DNA of 64,000 bases from Cardinalis cardinalis (taxonomy: Eukaryota > Chordata > Aves > Passeriformes > Cardinalidae), in the NCBI GenBank assembly GCA_014549065.1, contig JACDOX010000004.1:11043835-11107834 (forward strand), written 5' to 3'. This document shows positions 27,985-39,882 of the stretch, piece by piece. The notes beneath the pieces are model-generated. The model had not been told where the DNA came from. It saw nothing but the letters and a program-made list of their open reading frames with translations, and did no database searches. Numbering within the stretch: position 1 is the first letter of the stretch; each line of letters starts with the position of its first letter. The translations under genes were made by a program, and so were the position numbers.

Positions 27985-29639
27985 GTAGTGTTAGCAGCCA
28001 ATAAATAAATTGTGGATGTTTTTGAACTGTATAATGATAAGAATTTGAAACTATATATATCTTTATTTTTTTATTATTATTACCATGGATTTCATAGGGG
28101 CATTTCAATTAAAGCAGAGAACTGTAATTCTATTCACCTGTGATTTTTTTTTCATGTAGGTTATTATTTTTATTTTCAGAACAGTCAAGATATGGAACAA
28201 GAGCACCTTTTTTACTGACAGTTTCATATTTTTTCAAAAAGTCTATATTCTCTGATTTTTACTCAGAAAAGAGAAGGTAGCATGAGTACAAAGACAAACT
28301 AGGGAAGAAATGCAGATAATGAATACATTAAGAAGCAGAGACTAATTAAGAGGGTGGGTCAACATATATTATTTGACACTGCAATTGTTTTACCATTTAG
28401 AATACTCTCTTTCAGGCAATGGGCCAGACAATGTTCTATGCACAGTTATGTCTTCATGGACTTCCCTTTACATTGTTCTGGCAAGAAAGGGCAACAGCTA
28501 CCTATCAAAGGAAAAAAGATCAGACTAAAGTAACTCTCTTACATCTGACACACGGTAAAGGTCATCAGTGTCTTGCATCACAGTTTTCCTACTCCTTTTG
28601 TCTGAGAGATCTGGACATTGTTGGAGTTCAGCAGTAGTTATACACTAAGGAGAAGAGACAGGCATATTCAAGTTAGTTGCTGAAAGGGCACATCTTTCTT
28701 TAGACTCTACCTGTGGATCTGTGATGGGAATCTATGATGGGAAACAAGAGGGAAGGCATATGCCTCATGACTACATTATTTTTCCTCTGCTGTGACTGAA
28801 ATGGAAAAAAAAAAGAAAAAGACTATATACCATCCTTCAGATGGTATATAGTANAAATTCAGTACAAATTCCTCAGGTCCCTGGAACATTTGATGCCAAG
28901 AGGGTGATGAGCCATCTTCAGCTTCTGGGAAGCTCAGTACATTTTTGACGTAAACTAAACTGTCATACACAGAGAACTCTTGGACTGTATCTCAGTGAGC
29001 AGTAATATGTAGAATCCAACTCATGTTGTTACTGTGTATTTAAAAATAGCCAATGGGAAGTTTATGTGATCCCATAAGTTTCTGAATCAGCATTATAACC
29101 ATTTAGAGAGCCTCTGTAATGAAAATCAGCTTACAAGATTGTCTCTAGATGATGCCTGATGGTAACAAGAATTGCTCTCAACACCTAATGTTTCCTATCN
29201 TGCTTAAGTTAATCAATTCACATGAAATTCTATAATGTTTCAGAGTAGAATGCCTAGTTAGAGCTGAATTTTAATATTTTAGAAGTGGTTTAAACATGGA
29301 AGTGTTTCCATACAAAAATGGCAGGTATTTCTAAAACATTTAGAGTAGCTTGGATTGGGACAGAGGTGGGAAATACTGCAAAAGAACTCTCAAGTACAAA
29401 AAAAAAAGTGAAAGAGAACTGTAAAAGAAATGAACAAACATTGTAAACAATCAAAGATAGATTTAAATATTCATTTGAAACTATGTGAAGAATGAACATG
29501 AAAACAGTCCACCTCTCACTATGAGTTCTGCCTGATTTCTTGCTAATTAATATTAACTAAGAAGAGGGAAGAGGATTAAATAACCTACTTTTCAGAATTT
29601 TATCTTCATTCTCTCTAGAAAGGGATATTAAGTTTTCAT

Positions 29640-29671
29640 ACAAAAACAAACCAAAACAAAAACAAAAAAAA
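29640..29671. repeat. A/C-rich simple tract
   Basis: CAAAAACAAACC-type units end in a short A run. Confidence 0.75.
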
Positions 29672-31189
29672 TACAGGTAATGCAAAAGCCAAGGTAATTA
29701 CTTTGCTGTTGAATTTAAACTGGAAAAAAAGTTAATTCTTAGATATGTTATAATCAAAGAAGCCTTTAACAATGTTAACCCCAAAACACTGCTCCATATT
29801 TCTCAGGTCACAAAGGAGCTCTGTTCTTATATCCTCACACTTCAGGATACAGCTTTTGTTTCCAGATACCGAGTAGCAAAGGCTACAAATTCTTAGTGTC
29901 TGAACTGCCAAGATATTTTCTTTTCCAGCTCACCACAGCTGATTTTGGTAATCCCTATGTATCTTGAGTTATCTTTCCTAAATAATCAGTCTCCTGGGCT
30001 TAATCTTGTTTATTGTTCCATGCAGTTACAATACCTTATTAACTTATGTTTTTCTCTNTCTGACTACAGGGTCACTACTGTGTAGCAGTGTGCAAGATTA
30101 GCAATTTAGAAATATGGTTTTCCTAGGCACTGCTCAATTAATTTTTCAAACATCCCTTTAATTTTTAGCCCAAATATCCTCTGTCCTCATTCTATTGTGT
30201 ATCGTGACTCAGAAGGTTGCATAGTTCCTGATCCCTGGTCCATCCATTAAAAAAAAATGCATATAGTCTGTATACTAGTGTATTTAAAACAGATATTTGA
30301 CAAAAATGATTAGTAAAAGGATGTGGGGCATTGTGAAAGCTGGAATGTTTCCTAATCAAAAAGTTGTCCCTTTAACATAAAAAATTATGCAGAATGACCT
30401 ACTGTACTTCATGCATCTATCCATAGGCTTCAAAAGAACCTGTTAAACGTGCAAATACTAATGCAAAGCTTTCAGACTATTTTTTCTATTGCCTTTAGAT
30501 ATTCTTTATATACACTTTAACATATTTTATATGCTGTCCAAGATACTCACTGGGATGTTAGAGAACATATTTCTCTGTGATCTCAGTGTCCTGGAAAATT
30601 TGGAAAATGGGATTTACCAGCTTCATATATATGTATGTATTCGAATAGATATTTAAATTTCAAAATAGCATTACTGATAGATCAAGCAAAATAATGAAAG
30701 AACCCCTTTTTACATAATTTTTGGGTTATCTATATTTATTTCAGACCAATAATATTCTAGAGAAGTGCAGCATAGTAGACAACAAAACATAGATAATTTT
30801 TATTGTCACTGGTCCTTTTGCAGGTGGAGATATCTCATGATCCATTACTGCAGTGCTACTGTATTCATTTCGGTTTAGTGAATTATTTCTAACACAGCTA
30901 AAACTTAAGGGGAAAGAGCATGGGATTTCCATGCTTGCAGATCATTTCAGCTTCTGTTTCTCCTTCTCCATTGCCTTGAACACCTTTTGCCACAAAATTT
31001 AGCTGTAGCTTAGCATTTACAGGCTTATGGGTAAAGCAAGACATGGCAGGAGCAGGAATACACTAAGCCATTTCAAACATTTGTATTCTCAAATGCTCTA
31101 CTTTGGCTGGTGTTATTTGCTAGGGTAGTTTCACTTACCTTCCTTTTTCTTCTCCCTTATCTTATTGCCGTGGAGCCTGACAAAAAGCT

Positions 31190-31850
31190 AGTCTGCATCT
31201 TTCTTAGACATCCCTTTTAACCAGTGAAAGGCCACAATAAGGTCTCTATGGAGACCTCTTTTCCAGGCTGAACAGCCCAAACTGTTCTATCCTGTCTTCA
31301 TAGGAGAGATGTTCCATCCCTCTGATCATCTCTGTTGCAGTGCTCTGGACCAGCTCCAGCAGGTTCATGTCTTTCTATGCTGAGGATCCAAAGCTGGATG
31401 CAACACTCCAGGTGGAGTCCCACCAGAGTGGAGTTGCAGGGCAGAACCTCCTCCCTCACCCTGCTGGCCATGATGCTTTTGATGCAGCTGAGGTTGTGTT
31501 TGGCTTTCTGGGCTGCAAATGCACAGTGCTGGCTCAGGCCNAACATCTCATTCACAAAGAGCCTGAAGTCCTTCCTTGCAGGGCTGCTCTCAATCCCATT
31601 ATCTCCCATCCTGTGTTGAAACCAGGTTGCCCCCGAGCCATGCACAGGACCTTGTTGAACCTAATAGCATTCACATGGTCCTTCTTCTACAGCTCGTCCA
31701 GCTCCCTCTGGATGACATCTTGTCCCTCAGGTTTGTCAATCACACCACTCAGCTTGGTGTTGTCCGCAGACTTGCCGAGGGTGCGCTCAGTCCCNCTGTC
31801 TGTGTCATTGATGAAGGTATCAAACAGTACTGGACCTACCTGCACCATGA
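31190..31850 (-). mobile_element. CR1 retrotransposon fragment, minus strand, about 0.66 kb
   Basis: The + strand reads as the reverse complement of the CR1 3' portion. Segments include aggctgaacagcccaaactg, ctctggaccagctccagcag, caacactccaggtggagtcc, gatgacatcttgtccctcag and ttggtgttgtccgcagactt. This is the longest CR1 copy in the window. The canonical 3' tail is not evident at the left edge, so the boundaries are approximate. Open frames here, up to 190 codons on the + strand, are by-products of the CR1 base composition. Confidence 0.93.
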
Positions 31851-34800
31851 CAACGACCATATTTTTTTCAATATCTGTTCAATTTAAAGCTGAACAAATC
31901 AAAAGTGTTTAAACCCCAATAAAAATCTCACTAAATATGTTTGTAGGATGAAGGCCAGCATGGCCTAACGCCTCCTTCCACTTCACAGCAGTTGTGTGTT
32001 GTGAACACTGTGGGTGTTCACTTCAACATGATTAGGTTCACAGAGTGGCAGAGAGATGGGAAAGATGCTTTGCAGTAATCCAAACTTGTTGTGCTAGCAA
32101 TGTTTTTGACAGAGAAGCTGGCAATAATCTGAATATTTTTGTCCCAAATAATGAATCTTGCATCTGAAATTGTGTTATAGAAAACAGTAACTCCTCTGCG
32201 GGCCAGCTCTCCATCTGGTGTAATTTGGCAGAGCTCATCTGGCTATAATTCATCAGATGCTATAGGGGATTTTTTTGCATTTAGAAAATAGTGTTAAAGA
32301 AAGAAGATGTAAATAAAATACCGGAAAGAAAAATCAGGGGTTAGAAACTTTTAATTAAGATGTTCTTTTAAAGATAATCAGGATAATACTGGGCACTTCT
32401 GTAATGTGTTGTTTTAGTGTTATGCCTATTCCATCCTTGATTTAGTTATTGGACTACTAGTTTCAGATATAAAACTCTACAAATGCAAGAAGGTGCTGTG
32501 AAAGTTTTACTTAATGAGATAAAATTTGTCATGGAAGATGATTTTTGGCCCAGCTTAATTTAAACCACAAACAGATAGAGGCTGCTTTCAGTCCATCCAA
32601 AATTAAACATTTTGTTTTGGCTTATGTTTAGTTCCAAAATCACATAGGAATTGTTCTGTGTTGCTGCTAGCATGCAGTCAGCTCTTGCCTGAAGAAATTC
32701 ACATCCTCTTGGTTAAAGACCTTTAAAGAGACATTCAGCACATATTTTTTTAGTTCTCAGATAAAGACAACTAACTTAGAACATTTTGACAACATGGAAT
32801 CCAAATTCCAATTTAAGGAATAGGCTTAAATTTGTATGTGCCCTGAAAAAACCCACTCTATGTCTACATAGAGTCAAGACCTTTAGTTTTTTTATTTTTC
32901 TAGAGAATAATCTTTTTAGAATTTGGATTCATTTTGTTTAGCTAATTTTTATACTTTTTAAAATCTTGTTGCATCTCAACATTTTAATAAACCGTTGTGG
33001 TATCCGGAGATGAGATTATGTCATATTTTTATTACTGGTTATTGTTTGGAATCTGATCTGACAAACTGTTTTCTCATTAATTTTGCTCATATGATAAAAA
33101 ATTGGGAATNTTAGAGATGTGTCTGGATTTGTAAACTAACACCTTGCCAATGAGAAAAAAAAATCAATTATATAGCTGAATAAAAACAGCTGTAGAAGGG
33201 TAGTACTTGTTGAGAACGGCTGAAATTAAAAGCTTTATGGGCAGGTATAGTCATAAATTTACTATTTTTAAAAGTGCAAGACTTTCTGCTTTTGACAAAA
33301 ATGTCAAAGTTAATCAAGGTTTCTAAACTAACTAGACTAAAATCTGTCACTTTAACATTAATTTGGACTGTTCCTGAGGGTTTTTTTTTTTTAATATAAT
33401 GCAGATGGATATGATATTTAGAGAAAGATAATAAGGATGTAGGATGTGGTCTTTTTACCACTTTTACGTGACCAAATGAAAACCTTTCATTGATTGAGCT
33501 GTTGTCCAGTGAGTTAAAATCTTCCCTGAATAAAGTTTGACATTTTCTGTCAGGTACAATTTCTCAGAAGTTAACTAACAAACTTTTTATCTCAACATAG
33601 TGTCTGAAATGACANTTTTTCTTACTTTAAATGAAAGGCAATAGAACTTACCTACTTGCTGAATTCCCCTTGATCTTACTGATGAATTTGTGATAATGTG
33701 CCAGGGAGCTGAATGTCCTTCCACAGCCTTGCAATTGAATTTCACCTCAGGAAATGTTATTCTGATTCCTGCAAGAAAAGGGTTGTATTTGCTGAAACTG
33801 GGCAGGGGATATGTGCCTTCAGGGCAAAGGAAACCTATATATGAGAAGTTCTTTCACAGTGATGAAAAAAAGTGAGGACAAAACAGAAAATCTATTTCTT
33901 CTGTAATGTTGTGAATCATTACTACTGATACACTCAGATGTTATACACAGTTTGCCCCTCCAGACACCCTTCAGACAGGGCTTCAGAAACAGAATTATGT
34001 GGTACTGGGTGAGATGTTCTGTCTGGATACTGAGTCTTTGGATTTCTCTTAAATGCTTAACATTACTGCAGTTCTCATCACAACATTCCTGTTCTGACAT
34101 TGCCTAATTTAATTTGTGCAACTGCTCTTATTAAAGCAGAAGAAAAATAAGTAAAGTTTGCTTTGCAGTATTATTCAATTTATATAGAACTGTTTTATGG
34201 ATGTATGTGTAGAGAATTTTCTGACAATTTCACTGATTTTTTCTGTAAAGGGGTTGCATATAGTATGTAAGCTCACATGGATATTGTATATCAGTTTCTC
34301 CTANAGTAGAAAATGCTTAAAGTATAGAAAGATTCGTCTTCTGTGATTCCTTATAATAATATTATCAAATATTTGTATGTAAAAATTGTGGTATAAATTT
34401 GTAATTTAATGTGAACTCTGAAGGTATTTTCAGTTTGTTGAATGAATGTTTTTCCAAGAGTAAAGCATGTATTACAGTCTGTTAAATCAATGAATATGTT
34501 CATGTAAGGAAATGGTATATATCTCTTTTACTTCTGTGGTCTTGGAATTTTTGATTAAGATAATCAAGCACATCTGCCACCATATTTCAACCAGAATTTA
34601 AACAATTGAAAAAACTTTAATGCCCCAATTTGAGATATTGACATAGTAAGAAATTACTGCATTTATTCCTATAATTTCAAAAGAAAGCTTAATTTTGATT
34701 GGTTCTAGATTTTACAGTTGCCTTGATACAGAAAGTATATGCCAGATTTTCACAAAAGCATGCCTCCTGAAAATCAGGCCTATTAAACATATCAAGTCAG

Positions 34801-35132
34801 GGACCAATGGTGTCATTACTAACTTCTGAAAAGGAAAATCATCATGTGTAAAACAGTCAAAGAAGAGAAACTGTGATAGTGAGATTAGTTTAAAGATTAC
34901 AGAAAATGTTTCAAAGTATATTTTTAACTATACTTTAGAGAAAATATGATTAAATTAAAATCAACTAAGCTTTTAAAAGTATGTGTTTTCCTATGATAAA
35001 GCTTACCTATGAACCTGATTTCCTTGAAGGTGGCAGAATAATTCCTATTTAAAATGTTGATCTTGTTTATTTTGAAATCCTTTTGTTACTTGTGTGTCTA
35101 TTTCTGGTTAAAATCTGTATGGTTTGTTGCAG

Positions 35133-35297
35133 TACATGGCGTTTGGGAGGAATGGTCACCTTGGAGTTTGTGTTCATTCACATGTGGTCGAGGCCAAAGA
35201 ACTAGGACAAGGTCATGTATACCTCCCCAGTATGGGGGAAGATCATGTGATGGACCTGAAACACAGCACAAACCTTGCAATATTGCACTCTGCCCTG
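35133..35297 (+). CDS. ADGRB3: ADGRB3 exon: thrombospondin type-1 repeat 2
   Basis: The exon is 165 nt, phase 1 to phase 1. The acceptor is tttgttgcag and the donor is cctg|gtgagc. It encodes about 55 residues starting VHGVWEEWSPWSLC, with the full three-Trp W-x-x-W-x-x-W-x-x-C ladder. It has six cysteines and CSFTCGRG, a good O-fucose consensus, followed by a run of alternating Arg and Thr (QRTRTRSC). There is no N-glycosylation sequon. The spacing of the cysteines matches group-1 TSRs of the BAI family. Because the exon is a phase-symmetric single domain, skipping it would remove one TSR cleanly. Confidence 0.96.
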
Positions 35298-38181
35298 GTG
35301 AGCTCAAACAGCAACTCTCTGCTTTGTTACAGTGCATTTAATGTGGGTTGTTTGTGGTTTCTTTTATAGCACTTTGCACATAGGGAACAAAACATTATCC
35401 AAAGTGACTAGCTTGAGTAATATTGTTTGTTGGGAAGGATGGCTCTTACAATTGTTCATAATTCTGACTCTAATGGTTAAAGTATATCGTCAGGATGGTA
35501 ACTGTTCAAGACAGAAGCAAATAATATTTAGTTTCTTTGAGGTACTCTCTCTGTAGGGCACAGTATGTTGTGTAGGAAGTCTTGATTCAGGATGGGTCTC
35601 AGAGAACCAAAAGGCAAAATACTTCCTGACTGTGCCTGAAAGAGAGACATTCAGAGGTCACATAGTTTGTGTCCCCCATATCTGTACAAATTACAGAATA
35701 CAAAATACAGTTTAAAAATTACACTTTGCTTAGAGGTTCACTGTATTTAATTATTCATCATATGTCAAACTTATTTGTGAAACCATAACCTTTAAATTGC
35801 TAATTTATCCAAAATGGATATTATTTACATGTGTACAGACAGAAAGGCTCACACAAGCTAGGGCATTATTGAATACCCATTAAGTTCCTGTATTNCATGT
35901 TTAGGTGCGTCATTGGTTATGTGTGAAGCCAATTTAAAAAAATTGCCACTAACCAAATAAACAATGCACAGGCTTGTTAATGTTAAAATGTCCATCTACT
36001 AAAATTAAAGATTACTAAAAAAAAGGTGTTCTTTCAAAATTGATTTTCAACTTTCTGTCTTTAGATTGTGATTAATTTAGACCAACTTTTTCAAAATGTG
36101 TGTATACATCTAATGCATCCAGTTTGCTTCAATATTGTGAAGAAACACAAAATATATTTTGACCTATTCTGTCAAAAAAATTACTCAAGAACTCTGGATT
36201 TTGAAACATTGTTTGTACCTAAATGACTTTTAGAGGCACTTCAATACTGTTACATTTAAAAGCAGCACTTTAAGTCTTTGTTCAATATTAAGATTTGCTG
36301 CAATTTGCATTTTCAATTTATTAAGGAAATCTTCATGTAGAATTCTCTATTTTTAAAGGGTATTTCTGAAATAGAAAACTCACATGCTCTTTTCTCCTAA
36401 AGATAAATAAGAGAGATGTATGAAATATATATGAGAAGCCGCAGAATGAGTTTTCTCCAAAGACAGTATAATAATTGATTTGATCTTTCCTATCCTAAAT
36501 AATGCTATATAGCAACGAATAAAACTGAAGAGGGTGCATTGAAATGTAATTTCCATAATGTTTTCCTCTTCACATAAACCTTTTATGATTAATGAGTGGA
36601 ACTAGCATCCATGTTTGGAAAGATTTCCATTTTCTTCTGAATAAATTATCAGGGCTCAGCTTCATAGCTTCAGAGGCATCTGCATTGAGAAGTGTTTCAC
36701 AACCAGGCATTACACGGAATATTTAATACAGAACTTCAGGGAAAAGCCTCGTAAAATCTCTTCCTTTAAGTCACTGCTGCTGAGATCCTGGGCCCAGGAT
36801 ATGGATAGTATCTTTGAAATGTTCTGTTGTTTATGTCTGACATTAGCAAAATAGTTTGCCTCCATTATTCATTGAACAGTGACACACCCATACAGAACAG
36901 TCTGTATAATCTCTCACTTTAANATTCTTCTTTCTATTTTAGACATTAACACCATCAGCTTAGGGAGCTGCTATTCCAACTCCCCTTTAGAAGAATCCTG
37001 AAAACAGGGTTTGGCAAGTGCATCAAGTGAAATTCCTTGTTTGGAGTTGTTGTGCTTATATAGCACTAGTAGATATAGAACCAGCTTTTCAAGGATGAGT
37101 ATTAATCAAAATTATATTAGAACCTACATTTTGAGATTATATTTAACTGCAGGGGCAATGAGGAACTGATGATTGCCACAATCTCTATGAATGCAGGATC
37201 CTGAATTAGCACAATTAGTCATAACACATTTCATAATGCTTGCCTGTTTTTAAACATACTGCCTAGTCCTATTATTATCGACCATATAATTTTTAACTTG
37301 TATGGAAGCATAATTGCTTTATGTTTTTTCATTACCTTGGTTTTTAATATTTTCATTTACCCCAAGAAGCTTTCTGATATACAAAATTATTAATAACAGT
37401 CATTAACCTTTACTCAGGAGAATATTCATCCAAACTCAAGTGCATGGGCTAATACAAATTACTAAATACAGAGCCATTTCCACCATTTTCATTTTGTTTA
37501 GACATTTAACTTGTCAAATTCAGAAAGAAGATTATGCAATATGCAAACATAACAGTAGATCTGATAAGAAAGCAAGGAANGCCGGCAGTTTCTGTCCTGC
37601 TACATTTTATCTCAAAAGAATGTTGAAGAACTGTGATCATTTCCCTCACAGGGAGGAATGATAAAAATATATTCGGCATTGGGAATACAGAGAAGAGAGC
37701 CTGTATATGAGGCAAAGTGGTGACTCCCGTTTTCCTTTACCTGTTCCACTAAAGACATCTCATTTCACTGTCAGGACCAATGTTGTTATAATCTGACCTT
37801 TTTGGACTATCACTGCAGCTCTTAGAAATCACTTCAGAGGGTTCAAGGTTTATTTATATGATACAAGAACAGCTCTCACTTTGGCCTAAAAAGATCAGTC
37901 TTTTTATAAGGTCTTGTTTTTAATAACACCCCTCAAACAGTATGTGACGGAAATAATTATTTATCCTTTTTTACATCAGTGTACAATTAGAGGAGATGGG
38001 ACACTCTTTACTTGAAGGAAAAGGAAAAGAGTTTTATATTAGTTTAAAGCAGCTCATAACCTTTTTTCTGTGTTTGATTACCATGAGCAGCCAGGCTGGG
38101 CCCAGCCGAGGGGCTGCGGTCACCTGCCTGGCTCCGGTGGTAACTCTGCTGTGTCCATCTCTTTTGTGGCCGCGGCGGCAG
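35298..38181 (+). other. Intron between the TSR2 and TSR3 exons
   Basis: This 2,884-nt intron is AT-rich until about 38090, where the GC-rich island around TSR3 begins. No repeat family was recognised. Its last 100 bases contain a strong pyrimidine tract and AG ending at 38090, upstream of the acceptor actually used. Confidence 0.85.
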
Positions 38182-38430
38182 TGGACGGACAGTGGCAGGA
38201 GTGGAGCTCGTGGAGCCAGTGCTCGGTGACCTGCTCCAATGGCACCCAGCAGCGAAGCAGGCAGTGCACGGCGGCGGCCCACGGCGGCTCCGAGTGCAGA
38301 GGGCCCTGGGCCGAGAGCCGGGAGTGCTCCAACCCCGAGTGCACCGGTGAGTAGCGAGCGCCTCCGCCCGGCTGCGGCTCCCTGCGAGCTGGAGCGGGGC
38401 CTGCAGGCCTGGCCTGGCCTCAGCGGGCTC
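38160..38430. promoter_or_regulatory. GC-rich, CpG-dense island over the TSR3 exon
   Basis: By hand count, 38161-38400 has about 174 G or C in 240 bases and 24 CpG dinucleotides. The observed/expected CpG ratio is therefore near 0.75. The surrounding introns are AT-rich with rare CpG. It covers the exon and about 80 nt of the following intron. It may be an intragenic CpG island or simply a GC-biased exon. No promoter element is recognisable. Confidence 0.7.
38182..38346 (+). CDS. ADGRB3: ADGRB3 exon: thrombospondin type-1 repeat 3 (GC-rich exon)
   Basis: The exon is 165 nt, phase 1 to phase 1. The acceptor is gcggcggcag and the donor is accg|gtgagt, close to the donor consensus. It encodes VDGQWQEWSSWSQC, then CSVTCSNG and a cysteine pattern ending NPEC, with six cysteines. 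The O-fucose consensus is broken because Ser replaces the Gly after the second Cys. The same stretch gains an N-G-T sequon. Codon use is strikingly GC-rich (GCG, GCC, CGG, TCG), unlike the flanking exons. About 72 percent of bases at 38161-38400 are G or C, with dense CpG. The protein sequence is still canonical, so this is a base-composition feature and not a different gene. Confidence 0.96.
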
Positions 38431-39207
38431 TGAGGGGCACGGCAGCTGCTGGAACAAAAGTCACTGACTACAGCAGAAGAAGTTTCATGTCAATTTAAGA
38501 GTAAGAACTTCTTTACATTGAGGGTGGCACAACAACGAAAAGGCTGCCCAGGGAGGCTGTGGAGTGTCCCTCTCTGGACATACTCAAAACCCACCTGGAG
38601 GTGTTCCTGTGCCGCTTGCTCCAGGTGGCCCTGCCTTGGCAGAGGAGCTGGACCAGATGATCTCCAGAGGTCCCTTCCAACCATAGCAGTTCTGTGATTC
38701 TGTGAGTCCTGGGGCCTCATTCATATTTACTTGATGGTGAAAAAAGCTGAAGAATGTGCCCTGAAAGGCTGCATGAAGGCTGCACATCAGCTTTTTGGTG
38801 TTATTGCTCTTTGAAGGACATTCAGCAGTTTTAGGCACGTATTTTTGCAGCCTAAAGTACCTAAGTTTTTCATGAACCTAGAAAGTAAATATATATTAAC
38901 TGATTCCCTTTTAGGCTGAGACTACTTCATGATCCTCTGACAGTATAAAAGCAGCCTTTCAGGGTGTGTAGATTCTATANGGACTTACCTTTAAGCCTCA
39001 TTTGCTCTGTGAGAGCATGTAAAAATCAAGATCTTAAAATATCGCACACAAAAATGTTTTTACTTAGTTTCTTTGAAGGGTACTTAGGCATATTTTAAAT
39101 GTGTATTGTTACTGTGCAACAGCACTATACAAATCAATTTTAAAAAAGAGTAATTCTCCATTATGACTGTTGTCATATCACCACTGTAATTATATTTTTC
39201 CAAACAG
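38347..39207 (+). other. Intron between the TSR3 and TSR4 exons
   Basis: This 861-nt intron starts inside the GC-rich island. From about 38490 to 38706 it contains a CR1 3' end, listed separately. The remainder is AT-rich with no other feature. Confidence 0.85.
38490..38706 (+). mobile_element. CR1 retrotransposon 3' end close to the TSR3 exon
   Basis: The body contains gaacttctttacattgaggg, aaggctgcccagggaggctg and cccttccaaccatagcagtt. It ends in the attctgtgattctgtgag tail on the + strand. It is better preserved than the 13745 copy and starts only about 145 nt after the TSR3 donor. Confidence 0.95.
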
Positions 39208-39372
39208 CAAATGGCCAGTGGAACCAGTGGGGCCACTGGAGTGGCTGCTCCAAATCCTGTGATGGTGGCTGGGAGAGGCGGATAAGGATCTGTCAAGGAG
39301 CTGCTGTGACTGGGCAGCAGTGTGAAGGAACTGGAGAGGAAGTTAGACGGTGCAGTGAACAAAGGTGTCCTG
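39208..39372 (+). CDS. ADGRB3: ADGRB3 exon: thrombospondin type-1 repeat 4
   Basis: The exon is 165 nt, phase 1 to phase 1. The acceptor is tttttccaaacag and the donor is cctg|gtgaga. It encodes ANGQWNQWGHWSGC with a three-Trp ladder, then CSKSCDGG and GWERRIRIC, ending CSEQRCP, with six cysteines. The O-fucose consensus is again incomplete: Asp replaces Gly after the second Cys, as part of C-S-K-S-C-D. This is the last TSR before the HormR motif. It lies only 861 nt after the TSR3 exon, the second-shortest intron in the window. Composition returns to normal for the gene, so the GC richness of the TSR3 exon is local. Confidence 0.96.
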
Positions 39373-39865
39373 GTGAGATGAAAATACAATTGCTGTTACT
39401 ATTTACACTACAACAGGGATTATTTTTATGGGCATCCTTAGGAAAGATGAGATCAATGTCTGTAGAGTAATAGCCATAAGGAGCTGTATCTGGCCTTGCT
39501 TTAGACAAGTCACTGCTGGTTTTCTCAGTTGATTTCTGTTCATGCAGCTAAGCGCAAATGAGCCCTATTAGATGTGTAAGCAATGCATCAAGTTTTGAGC
39601 AAAGCAAAATGCCACAGTAAAAATAGTTATAAAAAAAATACTTGATTGCCTAGGAATGCCTATAGTATTTGGAGCAGGAACAATTTGCTACAGAAAATCT
39701 TTTTGAATGCACTGTGTCTGAGAATATTAGGGCTGTTTTTGTGGAATTCCTGGAATTTCTGGAATTCCTTTTATCCAGTATACAAGTGACATCTCTAATA
39801 CGTTTGGGATAAATTCTAGTGCAGTAAAAATAAGAGATAAATAAGCCTTATCATAGTGTAGAGAG

Positions 39866-39882
39866 TGAATGAATGAATGAAT
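39866..39882. repeat. Short (GAAT)n tract
   Basis: About four GAAT units. Confidence 0.8.

Larger units (their letters stand above)
27985..35132 (+). other. Intron between the TSR1 and TSR2 exons
   Basis: This 7,148-nt intron contains a CR1 fragment on the minus strand (about 31190-31850) and an A/C-rich tract at 29640-29671. The 190-codon open frame at 31340-31912 comes from reading the CR1 fragment in its antisense direction and is not a gene. I see nothing else I can name. Confidence 0.85.

Noticed and set aside
31298..31912. 190-codon open frame on + and 115-codon frame on -
   Set aside because: Lies within the CR1 fragment and contains Ns; CR1 antisense sequence stays open because of its base composition.
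38034..38457. 137-codon and other minus-strand frames over TSR3
   Set aside because: Shadow frames of a GC-rich coding exon, where stops are rare in all registers.
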